This document shows, in pieces, positions 1 to 11,001 of a DNA stretch of 64,000 bases (position 1 is the first letter of the stretch; each line of letters starts with the position of its first letter). Made by a program: the position numbers and the translations under genes. The DNA is from Candidatus Methanoxibalbensis ujae. GTDB lineage: Archaea > Halobacteriota > Syntropharchaeia > Alkanophagales > Methanospirareceae. Where the stretch lies: assembly GCA_026134085.1 (NCBI GenBank), contig JAOQIN010000003.1, positions 1-64,000 of the forward strand, written 5' to 3'. The notes under the pieces were generated by a model that was not told where the DNA came from, ran no database searches, and saw only the letters and a list, made by a program, of their open reading frames with translations.

Positions 1-56
1 ACTGCTGCAATCAACGCCCCTGCAATCTTACTCTTCCCTTCCATTTCTTCTCTCAT
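1..56 (-). CDS. N-terminal end of an unknown protein cut by the window edge
   Basis: Only the first codons are present. Reading the minus strand from an ATG at 56 (or a second in-frame ATG at 44) gives MREEMEGKSKIAGALIAA, which looks like the start of a signal peptide or first membrane helix. A GGGAGGTGA Shine-Dalgarno-like stretch lies just upstream and an AT-rich TATA-like box lies at about 91-100. No family can be assigned from 18 residues. Confidence 0.55.
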   Translation of the reverse strand, partial: MREEMEGKSKIAGALIAA

Positions 57-90
57 CACCTCCCTTCCGCTTTTCACCTTTTTCTCCCCT

Positions 91-100
91 TATATATTTT
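91..100 (-). promoter_or_regulatory. TATA box for the minus-strand gene at the left edge
   Basis: The minus strand reads AAAATATATA here, 35-45 bases upstream of the predicted ATG at 56. This is the usual archaeal box A composition and leaves room for a short leader carrying the GGGAGGTGA ribosome-binding site. Confidence 0.45.
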
Positions 101-114
101 TATGCTTTTCGGTT

Positions 115-148
115 ATTGGGGTTATACATGGATTGGGGTTATACATGG
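115..148. repeat. 17-bp exact tandem duplication
   Basis: The unit ATTGGGGTTATACATGG occurs twice in direct succession (115-131 and 132-148). It is one of many short exact tandem duplications in the chromosomal parts of this window. Confidence 0.85.
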
Positions 149-764
149 GCGTTGGCTCATTGATATTGGGTTAAATCATATCATCGCCCACATACCCCAT
201 CCCTGCTCACCTCCGTCCTCTGTCTGCACAACCACAGGAATTTTCCTACGCATGGAATTTGTTTGGTTTCAGATTTATTCATGCAACTATGAATGCAAGT
301 TGTATCTCTGAATTGAGAGAGGTGAGCTGCTCCATATAAGCAAGCAGGAGAGAGCTGCCAGCCCCAATATGGCTCACAAAAACGCATCCTCTCCGACACA
401 TAATTAATCTCAACAGTAAGCTTAGTAAGCTTTCTCGGCCTTTCTTCAATTTTTCTTCAATTGAAAGCAGCAGGCATGTAGCTACATATTTGAGACTGAG
501 CAGATCTTGTGGAAGCGCCACAGCGTCGCCCTTCCAGAACCATGAGCTTGCATTTCTCCAATCTCTGAGAGGAAGCGCGGAGTTATATGAGCGGGACTTT
601 CAGTTCAGTAATCACCGATCTCAACGATTCACCATGATGGTGTGTTCTTATTTCCCTGCTTCCTGCTGAAGGATGCTTGCGCATGTTCGTGTCATAACCC
701 TGAGCCACATCGTTCTCACGCTTCTCTCGCTTCTCACGCTCTTCATCCAGCCTAACTATCTAAC

Positions 765-772
765 TATAAATA
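765..772 (+). promoter_or_regulatory. TATA box upstream of the TPR protein gene
   Basis: TATAAATA at 765-772 would place transcription start near 795. That leaves about 40 bases of leader before the ATG at 838, which has its own Shine-Dalgarno sequence. The alternative is near-leaderless translation from the upstream ATG at 796-799. Confidence 0.45.
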
Positions 773-837
773 GGTGTGGATGGAATTGAGAACTGGTGAT
801 GCGCATATGCGTCACCTTAGCGGAAGGAGGTCTGGAG

Positions 838-2697
838 ATGGAAAGACTGCGTTTGGTGAAGGAGTTTCTCGGCATAGATGATGAGACCGAGGCGAAGGCG
901 TGGTGTCTTTTTGTTGATATGCTGCGGGCGATGAGCGATGCTGAGGCTGGGCTGATAAGTAAGGGAGATGCCGATAATGCTCACAGGCAGTTTGAGCTGT
1001 TTCTCATGCAGCACGATCTCAAGATGTTGAGCGATGAGGACGGTCTTGAACCCGGCGAGTTCGCCATAATCAAGCGGACTGCTTCTGAGATGAAAAGGGT
1101 CAACAGCATGGACATTCTGCTGCTTATGAACAATGAGGACATCTGTGAAGCGCTGATTGCTGAGGATGTGCGTGATGTTGCGGGTTTTCCTGACAACATC
1201 ATCAGATTTCTTGCGGCGCCCAATGTGCATGAGTGGCTGAAGGAGAGGATTATTGAGAGAGATCCGGAAAGAGGTGAGCGTCTGCTCAGGGCTGTTATTG
1301 ATGAGGTTCCTGACGATATATATGCACATTTCATGCTCACCAGGAAATATGAGAAGGATGGGAGGACCGCAGACGCTGAAGCAGAATACAGGCGATTCCT
1401 CCGCATTCGTGATGATGGCATAGTTTGGGCCAATTACGGATGGCTTTTGGAGCGTATGGGCAGATATGATGATGCTCTGAGAGCGTTTGAGCGCGCTTCC
1501 TCACTGATTCAGTCTGAGATGGGCGGGGATTATGAGCTTGTGGATGAGCTGCAGAGAAGTATAAGCAGGGTTTCACGCATGAGGAATCTGCGAGGTGAGG
1601 ATGCGATGAAAGCACATGCATATCAGCAGGCTGTCTGGCTGATAAACGAGGTGAAGGGATATGCGGAGATGCATTTCGGAAGGGAGATGGAGATCGCGAG
1701 GGAGGAGTTCATGGAGGCGGAGAATATTGAGGAGATGAGCGAGGAGGATGAGATGGAGTTCATGAACTGGTTCCTCTTCACAAGATCTCTCCCTGACGGA
1801 AGGACTCCTGCTGTTGTGTTCGCCGATGAAAGAGGGCTTGACGAAGACACAAAAGCAAAACTGAAACATCTCGGCAGCCCCAGGAGCGGGATATATGAGA
1901 TCATCTCATATGAGCCCGATGCTTTCAGAATACGCGTGAGAAACCTGTTGAGCGATGAGGAATACGAGCTGATGGCGGACATAGAGGGCATTGAAGTCGG
2001 TCAGACATTTTCGGGAAATCTCTACCCGTGGGGCGACATATATCTGAGTGGAGGAGCTCTTCGCATACATTCGCCCGAGCTGAGCGATGAGATAAAAAGC
2101 GTTGTTGAGAGCTTCAGCACACCGGATTCATCTGAGAGCGAAGATAAGCGTGAGGAGTTGCATAATGCATTCACCTCCTTTTTCGGATCTTGGGAAGCTG
2201 TTTTTGATACGAAGGAAGCATGTGAGGATGCCATAAACAGATTTCTTGACTGGTTCTTCCTTGAGCGAAAGACGGAAATCGGAAAGACAATTGCGGAGAT
2301 CTATCGTGAGGAGCACGGAGAGGAGATGAAAAGGGAACCATTCAAAATACCTCAGTCATTTGAGAGCGCAAAGAACATAGGCGTGCTGAGCGATGCTGAG
2401 GAGGGCATATTTCTCGTCCAGGATTACGGAATTCTGAAAAATGTGATAGAGAATGGAAGCGTCTCAGCAGCAGGTGAAGATGCTCCTGAAATGGGAAAGG
2501 ATGAAATTGTTGAAAAGATAAGGGCGATGTTCATTGAGATGGAGATATTTGTGCTTCGCAATCTCCTGCAGTCTCATAGAGAAAATGTGATAAATGTGTT
2601 GAATGAGGTCTTCAATGCCGAGCTGCCTGAGGATGCGGATGTTGATAATGTGATCTCATTCATAATGCAAATGAGAGAGCAGAGGGAGACCCTATAA
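838..2697 (+). CDS. TPR-repeat protein of unknown function
   Basis: This acidic protein of about 619 residues has no recognised catalytic motif. Two or more tetratricopeptide-like helical pairs lie around residues 155-240 (for example DIYAHFMLTRKYEKDGRTAD followed by a WANYGWLLERMGRYDDALRA-type repeat), suggesting a protein-protein interaction role in the cytoplasm. The rest is charged and helical with several Phe/Trp-rich segments. I chose the ATG at 838 because GGAGG lies eight bases upstream; an upstream ATG at 796 would add 14 residues. It is followed immediately by a tRNA gene on the other strand. Function cannot be inferred. Confidence 0.8.
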   Translation: MERLRLVKEFLGIDDETEAKAWCLFVDMLRAMSDAEAGLISKGDADNAHRQFELFLMQHDLKMLSDEDGLEPGEFAIIKRTASEMKRVNSMDILLLMNNEDICEALIAEDVRDVAGFPDNIIRFLAAPNVHEWLKERIIERDPERGERLLRAVIDEVPDDIYAHFMLTRKYEKDGRTADAEAEYRRFLRIRDDGIVWANYGWLLERMGRYDDALRAFERASSLIQSEMGGDYELVDELQRSISRVSRMRNLRGEDAMKAHAYQQAVWLINEVKGYAEMHFGREMEIAREEFMEAENIEEMSEEDEMEFMNWFLFTRSLPDGRTPAVVFADERGLDEDTKAKLKHLGSPRSGIYEIISYEPDAFRIRVRNLLSDEEYELMADIEGIEVGQTFSGNLYPWGDIYLSGGALRIHSPELSDEIKSVVESFSTPDSSESEDKREELHNAFTSFFGSWEAVFDTKEACEDAINRFLDWFFLERKTEIGKTIAEIYREEHGEEMKREPFKIPQSFESAKNIGVLSDAEEGIFLVQDYGILKNVIENGSVSAAGEDAPEMGKDEIVEKIRAMFIEMEIFVLRNLLQSHRENVINVLNEVFNAELPEDADVDNVISFIMQMREQRETL

Positions 2698-2699
2698 AG

Positions 2700-2773
2700 C
2701 GGAGCCGCTGGGATTTGAACCCAGGTCATCGGGTCCGAAGCCCGAAGGGATTTCCTGACTACCACACGGCTCC
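2700..2773 (-). tRNA. tRNA-Arg, anticodon TCG
   Basis: The minus strand folds as a cloverleaf. The acceptor arms GGAGCCG and CGGCTCC pair fully. The anticodon stem TCGGG/CCCGA encloses the loop CTTCGGA (anticodon TCG, reading CGA), and the T stem CTGGG/CCCAG holds TTCAAAT. The D arm is weak, with only two clear G-C pairs. No CCA is encoded and no intron is visible. The 3' end sits two bases after the stop codon of the TPR gene on the opposite strand. Confidence 0.88.
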
Positions 2774-2778
2774 CCGTC

Positions 2779-2842
2779 TCTTTTTTGTTTTGTTTTTCTT
2801 CTTTTTTGCTTTGCACTTCTCTTCCTTTTCTTTATCATTTCT
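2779..2842 (+). terminator. T-rich terminator
   Basis: The plus strand holds several T runs (TTTTTT, TTTT, TTTTT, TTTTTT) in about 60 bases, the form of archaeal intrinsic terminators. It probably ends the transcript of the upstream plus-strand TPR gene after reading through the antisense tRNA. Confidence 0.45.
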
Positions 2843-3061
2843 CGCTTTTCGTTCTTTCCCTCTCTCTTCACGGGACATGATCGGTGATGGGCAGTTAAGA
2901 GGAGGAGATCTGAAGCGAAAGCTGATTCATATGCTGAATATGCTGAACATGCTGAACATGAACGATGAGCTCTGACGGACAAGTTGGCGAGGAAAATAAG
3001 GAAAAAATAAAAAATGAATGATGAAAGGCGGAGAGAGCGAACTGATGGAGAGAGCAGAGAT

Positions 3062-3676
3062 ATGAGGGTGATAGTGGGTGTAACAGGTGCGAGCGGTGCT
3101 ATTTTGGCTGAGAGGCTGCTTCAGGTTCTCAGGGAGAGGCTTGTTGAAGTTGATCTGATAATAACTCCAGCTGGCAGATACATAGTGAAACATGAATTGG
3201 GTGCTCCTGAGAAACTTGAGGAGCTGGCAACGGAAACATACGATATATATGACACAGCCGCCGACATCGCGAGCGGATCTCAATACGCAGGATCTCAGAA
3301 CAGAGTTGCATTGATAGTCATACCATGCACAATGAATGTTGTTGCAAAAATGGCTCATGGAATATCTGATAATCTGCTGCTTCGGGTTTTTGATGTGGCA
3401 TTGAAGGAGGGGAAAAAGATCATAATTGTTCCGAGAGAAGTGCCTTTAAATGAAAATCATCTGGAAAATTTGCTGAAATTAAGAAAAATGGGAGTTATTA
3501 TTATTCCTCCATTGATGACTTTTTATTATAAACCCGGAAGGATAGAGGATATGGTGAATTATATCATACAGAAAATATGCGATCATCTCAATATAACATG
3601 TGAGTTGGTGCCACGATGGCACACGGACAACACGAGCAAAATGCGGAGAGATGCGGGAGATGATACGAGGGTATGA
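3062..3676 (+). CDS. ubiX: Flavin prenyltransferase UbiX
   Basis: The product matches the UbiX/Pad1 flavoprotein family, which joins dimethylallyl phosphate to reduced FMN to make the prenyl-FMN cofactor of UbiD-type decarboxylases. The N-terminal GVTGASGA phosphate loop, the IVIPCTMNVVAKMAHGISDN segment and the late VPREVPLNENHLENL and PPLMTFYYKP segments are all characteristic. Starting at the ATG at 3062 gives 204 residues, close to the family norm; an upstream start at 3014 would add an unlikely charged extension. The C-terminal 20 residues are not conserved. Isopentenyl phosphate kinase follows on the same strand; both enzymes handle prenyl monophosphates. Confidence 0.93.
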   Translation: MRVIVGVTGASGAILAERLLQVLRERLVEVDLIITPAGRYIVKHELGAPEKLEELATETYDIYDTAADIASGSQYAGSQNRVALIVIPCTMNVVAKMAHGISDNLLLRVFDVALKEGKKIIIVPREVPLNENHLENLLKLRKMGVIIIPPLMTFYYKPGRIEDMVNYIIQKICDHLNITCELVPRWHTDNTSKMRRDAGDDTRV

Positions 3677-3824
3677 TGATATGATGGATATGATGTGATG
3701 ATGTGATCATGAATGGCATGAGACATGATGGCATGAGGATGGCACGAGGATGGCATGAGAGTGTGAGGCGTGAGTTGGATATCAGACAGGAAGACAGGAA
3801 GACGGGAAGTGGAGGAGGTAACTT

Positions 3825-4643
3825 ATGAATGATTCTGAGATGTTGTTTGTGAAGTTTGGAGGCTCTTTGATAACGAGGAAGGATGAGATGTTCACTGTTG
3901 ATTACGGGAGGATGCGCGGGATTGTGAGGGAGCTGGCGGAAGTTTTGGATGAGATTTCGCCGAGGCTCATAATAGGACACGGTGGAGGTTCCTTCCCTCA
4001 TCCGATAGCAAAGTCTTTCAATGTGAGGGAGGGGATTGAAGGTGGTTCAAAAAGAGGATTTGTTTTATGTCGTAATGCAGCATCAACACTCAATCGCATT
4101 TTTGTGGATATGATGAACGATTATGGTGTTGATGCGATCTCCATACAGACATCTGCTGCCGTCATGGCGAAAAACGGTGAGATACAGGAATTCTTCATAG
4201 ATCCTATAAAGAGTGCGCTGTCATTGGATTTGATACCTGTGGTGTATGGGGACTGCGTGTTTGACATTTCAAGAGGTTTCACTGTCGTATCAACTGAGCG
4301 CATTTTCAAGTTTCTGGCGAGGCATATAAGACCATCAAGAGTAATTATTTTCAGCATTGTCAATGGTATATACACATCTGATCCTTTGAGGGATGAACAT
4401 GCAAGGCGGATACCGAGGATAAACGCAAATGTCTTCTCCGATGATTATCTGCGCGATTCGTATTACATTGATGCGACTGGAGGTATGAGGGAAAAGGTGA
4501 AGGAGCTTTTTGACATAGCAAAATCCGGGGTGGAATGTGAGATCCTGAGCGGAGATGAGGGCAACATAAAAAGAGCATTATCGGGATACAGAGGCATTGG
4601 AACGATCATTGAGGCGAAAGCGTCTGCAGACGGTGATTATTGA
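3825..4643 (+). CDS. Isopentenyl phosphate kinase
   Basis: This amino-acid-kinase-fold enzyme phosphorylates isopentenyl phosphate to isopentenyl diphosphate, the last step of the archaeal mevalonate route to lipid precursors. Diagnostic features are the N-terminal FVKFGGSLITRK, the GHGGGSFPHPIA loop holding the catalytic His near residue 52, the VVYGDCVFD segment and the C-terminal DATGGMREKV motif. The 272 residues fit the family. A strong GGAGGTAA ribosome-binding site sits seven bases before the ATG. The 150 bases upstream are a string of degenerate ATGATG/GGCATGAG repeats without coding appearance. Confidence 0.93.
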   Translation: MNDSEMLFVKFGGSLITRKDEMFTVDYGRMRGIVRELAEVLDEISPRLIIGHGGGSFPHPIAKSFNVREGIEGGSKRGFVLCRNAASTLNRIFVDMMNDYGVDAISIQTSAAVMAKNGEIQEFFIDPIKSALSLDLIPVVYGDCVFDISRGFTVVSTERIFKFLARHIRPSRVIIFSIVNGIYTSDPLRDEHARRIPRINANVFSDDYLRDSYYIDATGGMREKVKELFDIAKSGVECEILSGDEGNIKRALSGYRGIGTIIEAKASADGDY

Positions 4644-4828
4644 TGATATGCATGTCCATTGAGCGGGGCTTCTTCACCGCGTGCTGTTTATTCTGAACTG
4701 CGGTTCTACGGTTCTATCTCACGATGAATGAGGATATGGAATGAATAAGGAGATGGCCCACAATAAGGAGATGGATCACGATAAGCCAAGAAAAGAACAG
4801 AGATGTCTGATGCTTGAACCTGCTTGCG

Positions 4829-6489
<1,661 letters not shown>

Positions 6490-6515
6490 TCGTGCACTGT
6501 CATCGTATGTGTCAT

Positions 6516-6557
6516 TGTATGCAGCATCAGGCTGAGTGTATGCAGCATCAGGCTGAG
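6516..6557. repeat. 21-bp exact tandem duplication
   Basis: Two consecutive identical 21-base units begin TGTATGCAGCATCAGG (6516-6536 and 6537-6557). They lie in the short gap between dph2 and the dehydroquinate synthase gene. Confidence 0.85.
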
Positions 6558-6567
6558 GGGAGCGAGC

Positions 6568-7788
6568 TCACTTCTCCCTCACAGTTTCTTCAACCGCCAT
6601 GCCGAAGTGTCTTCCAGCTGCTGTCAGATGGACGAGCACCTCATCTCCCTCCTTAAGCGAGACCACGGATATAGGCTTCTTGTCCTTTCCCACGAGTTTT
6701 ATTGTCTCGGCATTCTGCAGAATGATGCTGCACTTTCGCTTCTCGCCGTCCACATCCACTTCAGCCTCAACGAGTATCAGCGGTCTTCGCTCTATTTTCG
6801 CTCTTCCCACGACCGCCTTCCTGACTTTTCCATCCGCATTCACAATGAGGACTTCGTCGCCACTTGAGATTTCAGCGAGATATTTGGTTTTATCTCCCAC
6901 AAGTATATATGCGTGGACGGCGCCCGCGTTCACCCTGAAAGGTCTCGCCTCAACATAGGGGCTTTCCTCAGTCTCCGAATGAACGAGGAAAAGAGCAAAT
7001 GACTGCGAGCCGACGAGCATGCCCTCTCCAGCCTGCATGAGCGAACATGTGTCAACACACACACGATCACCCATCTCAAGCGGTTTCACATTCGTCACTC
7101 TTGCGGTTGTGAGCGGTAACCTGCCGAATTTCAATTCTTCTCGCAGCTCAACAGCCTTCTTGATCTCAGAGGGATCATCAGTGTCTATGAGAACGCCGTC
7201 AGCTCCGTGTTCAAGCGTTTCAAGCGCTGTCCTCGCCTCCTCAGCAGTTTTTACGCCCGCAATCACTTTTTTTCTCTTTGAGGAAATCGCCGCTATAATG
7301 TTTTCAAGAGGTATTATCTTCCAATCCCTGCCTATGACTATGATGTAATCGCAGTATTCCGCAAGCTTCAATGCGAAATTTTCATACGCCTTTCCGAGCA
7401 TCTCAACATAAACCGCACTTCTCCTGCCCTTCAAATGCTTCAGCGCAGTGAAAATGACTGAATTCTCCGTTTTCTCGGGAAGCGGTTTCTTCCCATCGCC
7501 CTCCCCGTTCTTCCCGAAAACAATGATGTCGGCATCCTTTCCCTCCTCAATCATTTCCGATATGTGCTCCTCCCGCATGAAATCCAGATCCGACCGTGGA
7601 CTGCGAACAAACGCAGCAACAGGTATCTTGCCAAGCTCCTTCACCCTCGCACAGTCCTCCGCATCAACGAGAACGACATCTGCACCGGATTCAAGTGCAG
7701 CGGTGATCCTGCTCTTCCGCTTTTCCCATGTTTCACCGGAACTCCTATCTGCTTTCACCCATATCTCCTTTCTCTCACTTTCCATCAT
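6568..7788 (-). CDS. 3-dehydroquinate synthase II (archaeal AroB')
   Basis: This archaeal enzyme converts 2-amino-3,7-dideoxy-D-threo-hept-6-ulosonate to 3-dehydroquinate, replacing the bacterial DAHP/AroB entry to aromatic amino acid synthesis. The 406 residues show the family's N-terminal EIWVKADRSSG, the SGADVVLVDAEDCARV stretch, the central GADGVLIDTDDPSEIKKAV segment, and the C-terminal region with GMLVGSQSFALFLVHSE and RPFRVNAGAVHAYI. The first-step enzyme lies just upstream on the same strand, about 100 bases away, so the two probably act and are transcribed together. The start may be at 7788 or the next ATG (7785). Confidence 0.93.
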   Translation of the reverse strand: MMESERKEIWVKADRSSGETWEKRKSRITAALESGADVVLVDAEDCARVKELGKIPVAAFVRSPRSDLDFMREEHISEMIEEGKDADIIVFGKNGEGDGKKPLPEKTENSVIFTALKHLKGRRSAVYVEMLGKAYENFALKLAEYCDYIIVIGRDWKIIPLENIIAAISSKRKKVIAGVKTAEEARTALETLEHGADGVLIDTDDPSEIKKAVELREELKFGRLPLTTARVTNVKPLEMGDRVCVDTCSLMQAGEGMLVGSQSFALFLVHSETEESPYVEARPFRVNAGAVHAYILVGDKTKYLAEISSGDEVLIVNADGKVRKAVVGRAKIERRPLILVEAEVDVDGEKRKCSIILQNAETIKLVGKDKKPISVVSLKEGDEVLVHLTAAGRHFGMAVEETVREK

Positions 7789-7890
7789 TCACCACGTTCG
7801 TTTTCTTCATCTGTTACTCTCTGTTACTCATCCAGCATCATACATACATCATCCTCATACATCCTCATACCAGAATCCAAAACAACGACA

Positions 7891-8745
7891 TTATTTTTTC
7901 AATATCTCAAGCGCCTCTTTTGCGGAGAAACCATCGTGGACAATTTTGCTTATTGCCATTGTCATCCGCATTGGGTCGTCGTGCTGAAATACATTTCTGC
8001 CTATGGAAACACCTGATGCTCCCGCTTCCATTGCGCATTCAACCATCTCAAGCACCTCCTCGTCTGTCTTAGCCCTGGGACCTCCCGCGATTATGATGGG
8101 AACCGGGCAGCTCCTGATGACATCTTTAAACGAATCCACATCGCCCGTGTAGTTTGTCTTCACGATGTCAGCGCCGAGCTCCGCGCCGACCCTCGCAGCA
8201 TGCTTCACCATTTCGGGGTCATGCTCGCTCTTCACTTTCGGACCGCGAGGATACATCATGGCAAGCAGAGGCATTCCCCATTCCTCACACTCCATCGCAA
8301 CCATTCCGAGCGATTGAAGCATCTCAGGCTCATTCTCCGCACCGACATTCACATGAATTGACACCGCATCAGCGCCGAGTTTTATGCCTTCCTCAACGGA
8401 AGCGACGAGCACCTTGTTGAGCGGGTCAGGGCCGAGAGAAGTGCTTGCGGATATGTGAAGCACAAGCCCGATGTCCCTGCCGTAACCGCGATGCCCGGCA
8501 ACGACAATGCCCTTGTGCAGCAGAACTGCATTCGCACCGCCCTCAGCAACTGCATTGACTGCTCTCCGCATGTCCTCCAATCCCCTCACAGGACCGAGCG
8601 TGACGCCATGGTCCATCGGCACAATGACGCTTCTCCCGCTCTCTCTGTCTATTATGCGCTCCATCCTTATCCGCTTTCCTATGTTCATCTGCTCCATTCT
8701 CTCCCTTATGCTCGTCATATACGCCACCTTCCCTTCTTTCTTCAT
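7891..8745 (-). CDS. 2-amino-3,7-dideoxy-D-threo-hept-6-ulosonate synthase (ADH synthase)
   Basis: This class I aldolase-fold TIM barrel catalyses the first step of the archaeal dehydroquinate route. It resembles archaeal ADH synthases throughout: [52 protein letters not shown] with the Schiff-base lysine, and [11 protein letters not shown]. The listed start gives 284 residues. The ATG at 8718, preceded by AAGGTGGCG, would give 275 residues, nearer the usual length, and may be the true start. It sits upstream of its partner, 3-dehydroquinate synthase II. Confidence 0.93.
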   Translation of the reverse strand: MKKEGKVAYMTSIRERMEQMNIGKRIRMERIIDRESGRSVIVPMDHGVTLGPVRGLEDMRRAVNAVAEGGANAVLLHKGIVVAGHRGYGRDIGLVLHISASTSLGPDPLNKVLVASVEEGIKLGADAVSIHVNVGAENEPEMLQSLGMVAMECEEWGMPLLAMMYPRGPKVKSEHDPEMVKHAARVGAELGADIVKTNYTGDVDSFKDVIRSCPVPIIIAGGPRAKTDEEVLEMVECAMEAGASGVSIGRNVFQHDDPMRMTMAISKIVHDGFSAKEALEILKK

Positions 8746-8986
8746 TCTTTTTTCTTTAACTATTGCTCACACATGAGCGTGAGGGCAAAATGCATGAGCC
8801 CCCGACCGTCTCCAGCTGATGCGTCCAATCTGCGTCCAATCCGGACAAGGTGGAATTTTCAGAACAGCATAACTATCAACATCCTCCACCTCACACACTT
8901 CCTCACCGAGGGGCGCTTTCGTATGGCCTTCGTGTATAAATGGCTGAATAAGCATGAATGAGCATGCGGCAGTTCAAAAGGTGCAC

Positions 8987-10195
8987 TCATAATCTGAGAC
9001 GCACCACGCATAAATATCTGAGACAACTCATACCGCCGGCATCTCCAGAATCATTCCTGCTTTCAGCCATTGCGAATATCATCTGCTTTCTGACGCCATG
9101 TGCGAGCCTCACAGCTCGTGATATGTCATACATGCTGAAACAGTGTGATTCGGGAGTGACATACACAAGAAATGATGAGTGCTTGCTGCCAGCCTGCTCA
9201 TACACTCTAAAATGAGAGCCGAACTTGAACCCCGTCTTCGGTATAAATCCTCTGTCCCGCAAGTCCTCATATACCTCATATATAAGAGGGAAATCGCTCA
9301 CAATTCCTGAAGCGAGTTTCATGAACGCATCAAATTCCCCTCTCTGTCCTTCCTGCTCATCCACTTCACTCCTTTCCTCCGTTTTGGGTATCTTATCCAC
9401 TCTCTCTACTGCCTCGTCTCTCTCTTTTTTTCCATTTCTTTTTCCATTTCTCTCCTTCACATCAGCTACATCAACTGAAATGATGCCCTTTTTGAGCAGA
9501 TATGCGGCTTCAACAAGTGAAAGATAAAGCACATCTCCCGAAAAAGCACCATAAAGATTTTCATGCAGCTTTTTCGCCATTTTATCATCAGATATGAGGA
9601 CGCGATCTCCCAGGAACACACCTCTTATTCGCCTGTCGGAGCCTTTGACGTGCGCTGTGTTTGCATTATTCGCTGCAATCGCATTATTCGCTGCAATCGC
9701 ATTGGCTTTATGTATGCTGTAATAAGTGATGTCGCTCTCATCGTCAACAATCGCAATGATCGCCTCCTTACGCATGTTACTGCCAATATCCACAATTCTC
9801 CTCAGACTGCTGATAGATATGCTGTCCCTCTCAGAGAAAGCATATATAAATGCTTTAGCGCCATTTTTGCCGCCGCGCGGGAGAAGCCAGATGAAATCGG
9901 AGCCGCAGCGAACAGCATATCCCCTTTCCCTCAGATCTCTATATACGAGATGCCTGAGAATGAAATCGGGCTGAGCGCGCATTGCAAATCTCATGAAATC
10001 CTCATATCCAATCTCATTGCCACGCTCATCATCAACACGCATCTTCCCACGCTCAATCAGGAATGCAGCTTCCTCAAATGACATCGCCTTCCGCCTTCTC
10101 CTCATGGTTTCAGTCACTGTCATGGTGTCCCTCACAAATTCTGAAACAATGACCCTGCCCTCAACAAGTTTTGCACGCACCAGCTTCCTCCTCAT
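8987..10195 (-). CDS. endA: tRNA-splicing endonuclease, two-repeat (fused) form
   Basis: The enzyme cuts the bulge-helix-bulge at tRNA introns; an intron-containing tRNA lies at 53.9 kb. Two homologous halves can be seen. The N-terminal half (VYRDLRERGYAVRCGSDFIW) has lost the catalytic His. The C-terminal half (VYEDLRDRGFIPKTGFKFGS, then HFRVYE, and VRKQMIF) keeps the Tyr/His/Lys set, as in double-length archaeal EndA proteins. A charged, low-complexity linker lies between the halves, and an 18-bp tandem duplication (9663-9698) gives a repeated AIAANN peptide. The ATG at 10195 follows GGGGTGAG; a GTG at 10210 is the alternative. Confidence 0.88.
   Translation of the reverse strand: MRRKLVRAKLVEGRVIVSEFVRDTMTVTETMRRRRKAMSFEEAAFLIERGKMRVDDERGNEIGYEDFMRFAMRAQPDFILRHLVYRDLRERGYAVRCGSDFIWLLPRGGKNGAKAFIYAFSERDSISISSLRRIVDIGSNMRKEAIIAIVDDESDITYYSIHKANAIAANNAIAANNANTAHVKGSDRRIRGVFLGDRVLISDDKMAKKLHENLYGAFSGDVLYLSLVEAAYLLKKGIISVDVADVKERNGKRNGKKERDEAVERVDKIPKTEERSEVDEQEGQRGEFDAFMKLASGIVSDFPLIYEVYEDLRDRGFIPKTGFKFGSHFRVYEQAGSKHSSFLVYVTPESHCFSMYDISRAVRLAHGVRKQMIFAMAESRNDSGDAGGMSCLRYLCVVRLRL
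9663..9698. repeat. 18-bp in-frame tandem duplication inside endA
   Basis: The unit GCATTATTCGCTGCAATC occurs twice in succession and encodes a duplicated six-residue peptide (AIAANN) in the tRNA endonuclease. Confidence 0.85.
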
Positions 10196-10226
10196 TTTCT
10201 CACCCCGCACTCACGGTCGCAGCGAC

Positions 10227-10976
10227 TCACGATCGCAGCGGATGACCGACAGGTATCACATAAAGCGGTTCTGCAGATGTGTTCAGGATTTCCCGCACCC
10301 TGTCGTCAAAGAAAGCGCCGATTGCAACAGTCGCAAGGCCGAGCGACTCGCACTCCAGATATATGTTCTGAGCGGCGTGTCCTGCTTCCATATGAACATA
10401 TCTGATCCCGCGGTCTCCATATCTGCGTGTTGTCCTCTCATATACCGCGCAGATTACGAAATCAACAGGTGCGTTTCTGACACATTCCTGACCCACTGCT
10501 GCATCGCACAGGTTCGCTCTGACATCTCCATCCACAACCCTCTCAATGCGGTGTGTGTGCGGCTCATAATGATATACGCCCTCCTTCAGATATCTCTCAC
10601 CCAGCACGACGCTGCGGTTTCCGACTGCGACATACACCTCAAGCGGATATGTTGCACCGGCAGACGGCGCCGACCGAAATTTCCTGAAAGGGTCTGTGAT
10701 GCCCTGAGCAGCCCACAGGAGCTGCGATATGTGATGTATGTTCAGAGGCTCATCAGTGTAACTGCGCACCGAACGCCTGCTTTTTATCGCCGCTTCTACT
10801 GAGACATTGCCGCTGTAAATGGGCTCGGGAAGCTGAATGACTGCATCCTCCTCAAAATCAACATGCTGCATTGACAGCTGAGAAAACTGATGAAGCGCGT
10901 AAAAAACAGAAGCGGCTACAACCGCAGCGATGAATATTTTTTTCCTGCTCAAGTGTGTTGATGACATTCTCCTCAC
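10227..10976 (-). CDS. Membrane-anchored SagB-type nitroreductase-family oxidoreductase
   Basis: The C-terminal 200 residues belong to the FMN-dependent nitroreductase superfamily, SagB/ThcOx-type branch: RRSVRSYTDEPLN near the start, SAPSAGATYPLEVYVAVG, and the late YVHMEAGHAAQNIYL and LGLATVAIGAFFDD segments. The first 35 residues contain a single hydrophobic helix (FIAAVVAASVFYALHQF) after a basic run, so the domain is probably anchored outside the membrane. The substrate is unknown; SagB proteins in peptide clusters oxidise azolines, but no such cluster is visible here. The start may be the GTG at 10976 or the ATG at 10967. Confidence 0.82.
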   Translation of the reverse strand: MRRMSSTHLSRKKIFIAAVVAASVFYALHQFSQLSMQHVDFEEDAVIQLPEPIYSGNVSVEAAIKSRRSVRSYTDEPLNIHHISQLLWAAQGITDPFRKFRSAPSAGATYPLEVYVAVGNRSVVLGERYLKEGVYHYEPHTHRIERVVDGDVRANLCDAAVGQECVRNAPVDFVICAVYERTTRRYGDRGIRYVHMEAGHAAQNIYLECESLGLATVAIGAFFDDRVREILNTSAEPLYVIPVGHPLRS

Positions 10977-11001
10977 GCAGCCTCACTCAGAACGCAGCCA
11001 C

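Larger units (their letters stand above)
101..795. other. Intergenic region of about 0.7 kb, no gene seen
   Basis: I see no convincing coding sequence. The stretch contains a 17-bp exact tandem duplication at 115-148, a 9-bp one near 413-430 and a 10-bp one near 439-462. The right end carries a TATA-like TATAAATA at 765-772 that probably serves the TPR gene starting at 838. Confidence 0.5.

Noticed and set aside
8767..8955. Minus-strand 62-codon frame upstream of the ADH synthase gene.
   Set aside because: It shows no conserved feature and lies in the likely promoter region.
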